A stretch of DNA of 64,000 bases, from NCBI GenBank assembly GCA_024998625.1, contig JACOEL010000008.1, forward strand, positions 109,426 through 173,425, read 5' to 3'. Under the pieces are notes generated by a model. It saw only the letters and a program-made list of their open reading frames with translations, did not search any database and was not told the DNA's origin. The position numbers and the translations under genes were made by a program. The stretch comes from Nitrospira sp. Its GTDB lineage: Bacteria; Nitrospirota; Nitrospiria; Nitrospirales; Nitrospiraceae. Numbering within the stretch: the stretch's first letter is position 1; each line of letters starts with the position of its first letter. Below, piece after piece: positions 44,595-50,623 of this stretch.

Positions 44595-47510
44595 ATGGGG
44601 ATAAAAGTGATGAAATCGCGCTGGTCCCTGGGCCTGCTGGCGACTGTGGCCCTCTTGTATGGAATAGGCCAGGTCTGGGCCGGGGAGCCGCCGAGCGATC
44701 CGATTCTGCGAGTGGAAACGGGCATGCACCACACCAAGATCAATCGAATTGCCGTGGATGCGGCCAATCAATATTTAGTGACTGGCTCAGATGATAAGAC
44801 AGTACGGGTGTGGGAATTGGCTACGGGGAGACTCCTTACCACGCTACGACCACCCATTGGAGAGGGACCCGAAGGCAGAATCAATGCAGTGGCGATCTCC
44901 CCGGACGGTCGTACCATCGCGGCTGGAGGTGTAACTGGTATATTTTGGGAAGGCGGAGAGTCGATTTACGTTTTCGATAGGGTCAGCGGAAAACTGCTCC
45001 GGCGGGTAACGACAGGGCATTCGAATTCAATTGGTCATCTAGCTTACAGTCCGGACGGCAGATGGTTGGCCGCAGCGCTGGGCGCTAAAAACGGCATCCA
45101 GATTTATCGAACCGCGGACTATGGTCTTGCCGCCAAAGATGGGGAATACGCGGATACTGCTGCGTATGCAACATTTGATAAGGCAGGTCGATTAGCCACG
45201 ACTTCCTATGACGGTGGCGTTCGGCTCTATGATCAACGCTTCCGTCTTATTGCCAAGCGTCGAGTCCCAGGTGGAAGTCAACCGTTCGGCATCAGCTTCT
45301 CTCCAGACGGCACAAAAGTTGTCGTGGGGTTCGATGATGCCAATACGGTGAACGTGCTTTCAGGATACGACCTCTCGGTGCAGCATGCTCCTGATACGAG
45401 CAACTTCTCTGAAGGGACGCTCAGCTCGGTCACCTGGTCTATTGATGGGCAAAGGATCTGTGCAGGGGGGTGGACTAAAAATGTCAGTCACTCGAAAATG
45501 ATCCGTTGTTGGGAAAATGGCGGTTATGGTCGAAGGACCGACATGTTGTCTGGAGCCTCGAGGCGGATCAGCGATCTCATCGCGCTTGCCGATGGGAGTC
45601 TCGCCTTTGGTGCCTTCGATCCTGCCTTCGGTGTCTTGGATCCTTTGGGGCGAGTGCGCTTTTTCAGGCAGAATGAGAGCGATTATACGATGAACAGTCG
45701 TGAGGAATTCCTTATCTCTCAGGACGGGATGACAGTTCACTTAGGTTATGAACGGTCCACCAAGAGCCCTGAATATTTTTCGGTTGACGCACGTACGCTA
45801 GATTCAGGACGCAGTATAGAGTCCCGCACATTCAGACCGCCGCTTACAAAAGCTCCTGGTCTCGTGGTGACGGATTGGGAGAATTCCCATACCCCGAAAC
45901 TTAATGGACATTCCGCCTCTTTACCAGACGGCGCAATGGTTCGCAGCTTGGCGATCGCCCCTGACCAAAGCCGCCTCGTGCTGGGATTCGATTCGGCTGT
46001 CGTTTGCTTCGACCGTTCCGGCCGTGTGGAGTGGGAAATTAGAATACCTCATACGGCGATGGCGGTAAATGTATCTGGGAATGGCAACGTGGTCGTGGTA
46101 GCTCACTCCGATGACACTATCCGCTGGTATCGCATGACCGATGGTCAGGAATTACTGGCTCTCTATGCCAAAAACAAGGCTTGGATACTGTGGACCCTTT
46201 CGGGATTTTACGATGCCTCGCCAGGAGCTGATGATCTGATTGGGTGGCACATCAACCACGGCAGGGACCGGGCGGGGGATTTTTTCCCTGCCGCGCAATT
46301 CCGCAACACCTACTACCGGCCCGATGTGATCGCGAAGGTGTTGGAGACATTAGATGAGGGCGCGGCAGTTCGCCTGGCTACCATTGAAAGCGGGCGCAAG
46401 GCCCAGGCCGTGGCCTTGACCGAACAACTCCCGCCGGTGGTCACGATTCTTTCTCCTGGCGAGGGGGCCATGGTCTCCACATCCGACGTCACCGTGCGGT
46501 TCACCTTGCGTTCGCCTTCGGGAGAACCGGTGACCGGCGTGAAGGCCTTAGTGGATGGGCGGCCCGTCTCCGTGGCACGGGATCTCAAAGTCACCGCGAA
46601 GGCGCAGGCGGAGTCCGATGTGCAGGAACTCCAAGTCACGATTCCCGAGCGGGATGCTGAAATTGCCATTCTTGCCGAGAATCGCTACAGCGCCAGCGTG
46701 CCCGCGGTGGTGCGGGTGAAGTGGACAGGTCCTAGGCCAGGGGCTGGGCAAGCGGATGCCTTCGTTATCCAACCCAGACTCTATGTCCTGGCGATCGGAG
46801 TCAGTCAGTACCAGAACAAAGATTTGACCCTGGGATTTCCCGCCAAGGACGCGCAGGATTTCGCGGCCGTGCTGCATAGCCAGAAGGGCCGGTTGTATCG
46901 AGACGTGACGGCGAAGGTCCTCACCGACGGAGAGGCGACGAAAGACGATATTCTCGATGGCCTGGATTGGCTGCGGAAAGAGACCACGAGTAAGGACGTG
47001 GCGATGCTGTTTCTCGCGGGCCACGGCGTGAATGATGCCAACGGTATCTATTACTTCTTGCCGACGAATGCCAATCCCGACAAGCTGTTGCGGACCGGCG
47101 TGGTGTTTTCCGACATCAAGAACACCCTGGCCTCGATCGCTGGCAAGACGCTGTTTTTCGTGGATACCTGTCATTCCGGCAGCATCATGGGCGCCAGGCG
47201 GGGTGTCGCGGACATCAACGCCGTGGTGAACGAACTGGCCAGCGCGGAGAATGGTGCCGTGGTCTTTGCCTCCTCCACCGGCAAGCAATATTCGCTGGAA
47301 GATCAAGCTTGGGGGAATGGAGCATTTACCAAGGCGCTGGTGGAAGGCCTGGGCGGCAAGGCTGACTATACAGGCAAGGGCACGATCAGCATCAACATGC
47401 TGGACCTGTATCTGTCTGAGCGGGTCAAGCAACTCACCGGCGGCAAACAGACTCCCACGACCACCAAACCCAACACGGTTCCAGACTTTCCCATCGCCCT
47501 GCGGCACTGA
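44595..47510 (+). CDS. WD40-caspase (C14) protein 3, exported
   Basis: I take ATG 44595, 7 nt after GAGGAG; earlier in-frame starts lie inside the previous gene. The 971-aa product has a signal peptide (LGLLATVALLYGIGQVWA). Then come WD40-like blades (INRIAVDAANQYLVTGSDDK, AVAISPDGRTIAAGG, LAYSPDGRWLAAALG), a 'WTLSGFYDASPGADD' linker, 'RNTYYRPDVIAKVLE', an Ig-like segment, and a C14 domain with His810 (LAGHGVNDANG) and Cys859 (VDTCHSGSIMG). It is more distant from proteins 1 and 2 than they are from each other (HSGSIMG for HSEGVSK). Confidence 0.87.
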   Translation: MGIKVMKSRWSLGLLATVALLYGIGQVWAGEPPSDPILRVETGMHHTKINRIAVDAANQYLVTGSDDKTVRVWELATGRLLTTLRPPIGEGPEGRINAVAISPDGRTIAAGGVTGIFWEGGESIYVFDRVSGKLLRRVTTGHSNSIGHLAYSPDGRWLAAALGAKNGIQIYRTADYGLAAKDGEYADTAAYATFDKAGRLATTSYDGGVRLYDQRFRLIAKRRVPGGSQPFGISFSPDGTKVVVGFDDANTVNVLSGYDLSVQHAPDTSNFSEGTLSSVTWSIDGQRICAGGWTKNVSHSKMIRCWENGGYGRRTDMLSGASRRISDLIALADGSLAFGAFDPAFGVLDPLGRVRFFRQNESDYTMNSREEFLISQDGMTVHLGYERSTKSPEYFSVDARTLDSGRSIESRTFRPPLTKAPGLVVTDWENSHTPKLNGHSASLPDGAMVRSLAIAPDQSRLVLGFDSAVVCFDRSGRVEWEIRIPHTAMAVNVSGNGNVVVVAHSDDTIRWYRMTDGQELLALYAKNKAWILWTLSGFYDASPGADDLIGWHINHGRDRAGDFFPAAQFRNTYYRPDVIAKVLETLDEGAAVRLATIESGRKAQAVALTEQLPPVVTILSPGEGAMVSTSDVTVRFTLRSPSGEPVTGVKALVDGRPVSVARDLKVTAKAQAESDVQELQVTIPERDAEIAILAENRYSASVPAVVRVKWTGPRPGAGQADAFVIQPRLYVLAIGVSQYQNKDLTLGFPAKDAQDFAAVLHSQKGRLYRDVTAKVLTDGEATKDDILDGLDWLRKETTSKDVAMLFLAGHGVNDANGIYYFLPTNANPDKLLRTGVVFSDIKNTLASIAGKTLFFVDTCHSGSIMGARRGVADINAVVNELASAENGAVVFASSTGKQYSLEDQAWGNGAFTKALVEGLGGKADYTGKGTISINMLDLYLSERVKQLTGGKQTPTTTKPNTVPDFPIALRH

Positions 47511-47540
47511 GGCCGGTTCACCCGTTTTCGGCCTCTTCTT
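47509..47540 (+). terminator. terminator after WD40-caspase 3
   Basis: GAGGCCG (47509-47515) pairs with CGGCCTC (47529-47535) around a 13-nt loop, followed by TTCTT. It overlaps the stop codon and marks a likely end of the main cargo transcript. Confidence 0.6.
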
Positions 47541-47766
47541 CCCTACAGGGCGCGGCCTGTTCCCTTCACGATGCGGGGATGTCTCAGGCTCGTCCTCATC
47601 TTCCTTCGTATGATCCAGCCGCATCATTCCTGCCCCTGCTTTCCCTAACTCATTGTTTTTCTGAATAGTTAGTTCTGATCATGCTCCCGTTCTCTTGAGG
47701 GCTGCCCGCTGGCATTGGGGTTGCGATACCTCCTGTATGAACCGCGTCGCTGAAAAGGAGGACACC

Positions 47767-47871
47767 ATGCTGGAGCTCATTCTTGGAGGAGCAATCTTCA
47801 TCCTGGCGGTGCTGGATCTCATCGACATTGGTTCTGATCCACATGGGCCGCGTTCGCTGCAGCATGAATGA
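47767..47871 (+). CDS. 34-aa predicted membrane protein
   Basis: A very short gene with a strong AAAGGAGG 4 nt before ATG 47767. It encodes one hydrophobic helix (LELILGGAIFILAVLDLIDI) and a short polar tail with His and Arg. Small single-helix proteins like this act as regulators or, in toxin-antitoxin pairs, as membrane toxins, but nothing here shows which. It lies between the caspase terminator and the next small gene. Confidence 0.5.
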   Translation: MLELILGGAIFILAVLDLIDIGSDPHGPRSLQHE

Positions 47872-47964
47872 GAGGGCATTCTTTGGAGTTTTTTGACGAA
47901 TCAGGATGAGAGCCCCCTTGGGGGCAACAGATGGCAAATCGCTACCCACAAATGGAGGTGTGTC

Positions 47965-48357
47965 ATGGGAAACTTTATCTTCGGGGCGGTCATTGCAGTG
48001 CTGGGGCTGGCCTATGTTGGCGGATGGGACCCAGGGAATGAGGCGCGTGGTGAGATTGTCACCGTCCATCAACAGCTGGACATCGGCGTTATGGATGGTG
48101 CGCCAGATGCAGGTGTGCTGGTAAAGACGAGCATTAAGAATGTCGGGCAGGGCGGGTTTATCCGAGTGAAAGCTAGATTGTCCACCTCAGAGGGTGAATG
48201 GGAACGAGAGCAGAAATTGCACTTTGATGCAAATGAGACGAAAGATCTCAGTTGGTTCTTTCACGAACCCACGGTGAACGCGCTCAACGTTCAGTCTTGG
48301 GTGCAGGCGTCCCCTGGTGTCCCTGCGGTTAAACAGGGGAACAAGAAGAATGCATGA
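47965..48357 (+). CDS. small membrane-anchored protein with Ig-like fold
   Basis: ATG 47965 follows GGAGGTG. An N-terminal hydrophobic segment (FIFGAVIAVLGLAYVGGW) precedes about 105 residues of beta-rich sequence (VLVKTSIKNVGQGGFIRVKA, then RLSTSEGEWEREQKL). The pattern 'V.I.NVG.GG.I.V.A.LST...' is common in FxLYD or CARDB-like domains of envelope proteins. It is the last intact cargo gene before the right integrase remnant. Confidence 0.65.
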   Translation: MGNFIFGAVIAVLGLAYVGGWDPGNEARGEIVTVHQQLDIGVMDGAPDAGVLVKTSIKNVGQGGFIRVKARLSTSEGEWEREQKLHFDANETKDLSWFFHEPTVNALNVQSWVQASPGVPAVKQGNKKNA

Positions 48358-48685
48358 CCGGTAAGGCAGGGAAGTCGTGGACACGATTCCTTGCCTGGGT
48401 GCGTGATAGATGGAAGGGACCAGACATGTCAGTGTGTTTTTACCAGAATGCCCAACCAATCTGGCAATCGTTTTGGAGCAACTTGTGGTTGAGTCGTAAC
48501 AAACCTCAGATTGCACAACAATTTTGGTGCCCAATTTGTTGCCTTTGTGTACCGATTGGAGTGTACAGCGGCAAGTTCGTTCACAGGGGGATCAAACTTT
48601 GACGCGCCTGGGGAGCCAAATGGGGGGCCCGGCCAATGGAAGAATGGGAACTCCTTTAAGCATAGTTGGATGAGAACGTGTGAAC

Positions 48686-49000
48686 GAGCAGGACTTCACA
48701 ATCTGCATTTTCATGATCTCCGTCATACCTTCGCGACTTGGCTGATGCAATGCGGTGTGGATTACGCTGTGATTCAAACCCTGAAAGGTGAACCGCTTCC
48801 GGGTTCAGCGAAGTACTACATTCACAACTGGGATGGACGATTACGAGATGCAGTGACGCGCTTGGAGTCGTTCACTGAGGCTCTTCTGAACGGCGAAAAT
48901 GCCTCTGAGGTGCCACCATCCTACGTAGAACAATCTCTAAGCATGCGATTTGTGGTGCCGAGGGACAGAATCGAACTGTCGACACCAGCCTTTTCAGGAC
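48686..49000. repeat. 315-bp island-flanking direct repeat, right copy
   Basis: Partner of 23337-23651 with three mismatches seen. Confidence 0.93.
48953..48999 (-). other. attachment-site remnant: 3' half of tRNA-Phe (right)
   Basis: Same tRNA-derived segment as at 23604-23650 with one difference in the variable region. Lacks a 5' half, so this too is not a working tRNA. Confidence 0.85.
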
Positions 49001-49119
49001 TCTCGATAAATGCGATATATCAACGCATTACATCATTTCTCATTGGACAACAACGGCCAACCTGCACCCAATAAATACAATCGCTTACACAGGGCGTGGT
49101 CAGTTGAAGGGAGGACGTT

Positions 49120-49473
49120 ATGCCGACTCTTCCGCTGAGACCGTGCACATATTCAGGTTGCCCAGCACTCACCGCTACCGGTCGATGTCCTGCCCATAAG
49201 CGAGCACCGAAGCCTGCCGTTCAGACAGTTCGCCTCTACGATGACCGGCGAGGAAGCTCAACGCAGCGTGGGTACGGATACGCATGGCAGCAGAGACGGA
49301 AAGAGTTCATCAGGAAACATCCATTCTGTTGTAAGTGCTCTCGGCCTACCACAGATGTGGATCACGTTATCCCAAGGGCGCGAGGCGGAAGCGATGATGA
49401 CAGTAACCTTCAACCATTGTGCAGCTTTCATCACAAGCAGAAGACTGCGCAGGAACGAAGGCCGCAACGATGA
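49120..49473 (+). CDS. HNH endonuclease (phage packaging-type)
   Basis: A 117-aa protein. The N-terminal CTYSGCPALTATGRCPAHK gives a first zinc knuckle. The HNH core is seen as CCKCSRPTTDVDHVIPRARGG and LQPLCSFHHKQKTAQ, which supplies the two catalytic His and the Cys pairs. HNH proteins next to terminase genes help cut DNA at cos sites in many HK97-like phages. Its stop overlaps the next start (ATGA). Confidence 0.85.
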   Translation: MPTLPLRPCTYSGCPALTATGRCPAHKRAPKPAVQTVRLYDDRRGSSTQRGYGYAWQQRRKEFIRKHPFCCKCSRPTTDVDHVIPRARGGSDDDSNLQPLCSFHHKQKTAQERRPQR

Positions 49474-49973
49474 CTGAAGAACGGGAAGTCCCTGGATACC
49501 CAGGAATTCTGGCGACAGCCGATGGAAGAATTATTAGCCTGCGGACTTCGGGTATCCGGAGAGAATTAGCGCAGCGGAAGAATCAGGATGGATACCTGTG
49601 CGTGAATATTAAAGACGCTCCTGGAAGGGCCAATAAAAAGAAGATTGTCGTCCATCGTTTAGTTCTTCTTGCTTGGCATGGCGTTCCGAGTACCCAGTCT
49701 GTCCGGGTCGTATCTCGACATCTGGATGGGATGAAGAAGAACAATTGCAAAGATAATTTGCGATGGGGAACTGACAAAGAGAACCATGCCGATTCTGTGC
49801 TGCATGGTACGCAGGGCCGAGGAATGAAGGCCACCAGGCGCAAGTTGACGAGTCAGCAGGTTGCCGAGATCAGATCGATGATTGCCCGTCGCGTGCCATA
49901 CACACAGATCGCTGGTCGATTCATGATCCATAAGGACTATGTGTATCAACTCAAGGTGGGTCGAGCATGGTAG
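49470..49973 (+). CDS. HNH homing-endonuclease-like protein (NUMOD4 + HNH)
   Basis: I take the ATG at 49470, which overlaps the previous stop. The 167-aa product has a NUMOD4-like start (REVPGYPGILATADGRIISL), an HNH_3-like core (VHRLVLLAWHG, RHLDGMKKNNCKDNLRWGT), and a C-terminal helix-turn-helix (TRRKLTSQQVAEIRSMIARR, 'YTQIAGRFMIHKDYVYQLKV'). This is the arrangement of free-standing homing endonucleases of phages, which spread themselves by cutting unoccupied sites. Confidence 0.8.
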   Translation: MTEEREVPGYPGILATADGRIISLRTSGIRRELAQRKNQDGYLCVNIKDAPGRANKKKIVVHRLVLLAWHGVPSTQSVRVVSRHLDGMKKNNCKDNLRWGTDKENHADSVLHGTQGRGMKATRRKLTSQQVAEIRSMIARRVPYTQIAGRFMIHKDYVYQLKVGRAW

Positions 49974-50087
49974 GGCCTAGGGGGGGGGAAAATCTCTGGA
50001 GTCTGGACACCTAGACCGACCGTCCTCCCTCAGCGTGTGTGGCCGCGAAATTAAATCGCCCGGGTGGTGGGTGTAGGAATATGGGGA

Positions 50088-50104
50088 ATAATACTTAGTA
50101 TTAT
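50088..50104. promoter_or_regulatory. palindromic operator candidate before the terminase
   Basis: ATAATAC at 50088-50094 and GTATTAT at 50098-50104 are perfect inverted arms with a 3-nt spacer, ~45 nt before the terminase small-subunit start, in an AT-rich patch. It could be the operator or part of the late promoter. Confidence 0.45.
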
Positions 50105-50149
50105 GATCCAGTTTCGGCAAGTCTGGATTAGTTCTGGGAGGGTTTAAGG

Positions 50150-50620
50150 ATGGGTCGAGGCCGCCGGGCAAAGCCGACGACGCTGAAGGTGCTACAGGGG
50201 AATCCTGGGAATCGGGCACTCAATGAGGAAGAGCCGGATTATGGGGCGGGGGCGCCGTCGAAGCCTGACTATTTTGACGACTACGCCTCGGCGGAATGGG
50301 ACGCGTTGACCGGTATTTTGGTTCCTGCGCGGGTGCTCACGAAGGGAGAAATCGGGGTGCTGGTGGTGGCGTGCGATGCCTATTCGCAGCTTCGGCAGTG
50401 CCAGGAGTTTTTGAAAGACAAGGGCTCGCTCTCCTATGACGCCAGCTCGGAGACCAGCGGCGCGAGCTATAAGCCGTACCCAGAAGTGGCCCAGCGCAAC
50501 ATGGCCCGCCGGCAATATCTCTCAGCCCTCGCGGAATTGGGGCTCACACCATCGGCGCGCACCAAGGTGAAGCGCATCCCAGAGACAGATAAGAGCGGCG
50601 TCAAACGATTATTGAGCTAG
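50150..50620 (+). CDS. phage terminase small subunit (P27 family)
   Basis: A 156-aa DNA-binding subunit of the packaging motor. The P27-family opening GRGRRAKPTTLKVLQGNPGN is distinctive. 'EWDALTGILVPARVLTKGEI' and 'AQRNMARRQYLSALAELGLT' follow. Its stop lies 3 nt before the large subunit start. Confidence 0.9.
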   Translation: MGRGRRAKPTTLKVLQGNPGNRALNEEEPDYGAGAPSKPDYFDDYASAEWDALTGILVPARVLTKGEIGVLVVACDAYSQLRQCQEFLKDKGSLSYDASSETSGASYKPYPEVAQRNMARRQYLSALAELGLTPSARTKVKRIPETDKSGVKRLLS

Positions 50621-50623
50621 GCT

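Larger units (their letters stand above)
23652..48685. mobile_element. 25-kb genomic island with WD40-caspase cargo
   Basis: The region between the two att-containing repeats. It carries six lipoproteins, three caspase-like proteins, a serine protease and a CHASE2 AAA+ regulator. The only integrase within it is the truncated copy at its right edge (48.5 kb). Both integrases are broken, so excision would need an integrase in trans or RecA acting on the 315-bp repeats. The order 'integrase 3' end then att' at both edges suggests elements stacked in tandem in one tRNA-Phe site. Confidence 0.75.
48511..49074 (+). pseudogene. truncated tyrosine integrase (right copy)
   Basis: Only the C-terminal catalytic part remains (GNSFKHSWMRTCERAGLHNL, HFHDLRHTFATWLMQCGVDY, KYYIHNWDGRLRD), with His and Arg of the HxxR box and the tyrosine. 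The usual LGH box reads LKG, and the N-terminal SAM-like and first-Arg regions are absent. The frame continues through the tRNA-Phe fragment, where it reads VVPRDRIELSTPAFSG. Those residues are tRNA antisense, not integrase. Identical over the last ~95 codons to the left copy, but upstream sequence differs. Confidence 0.8.
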
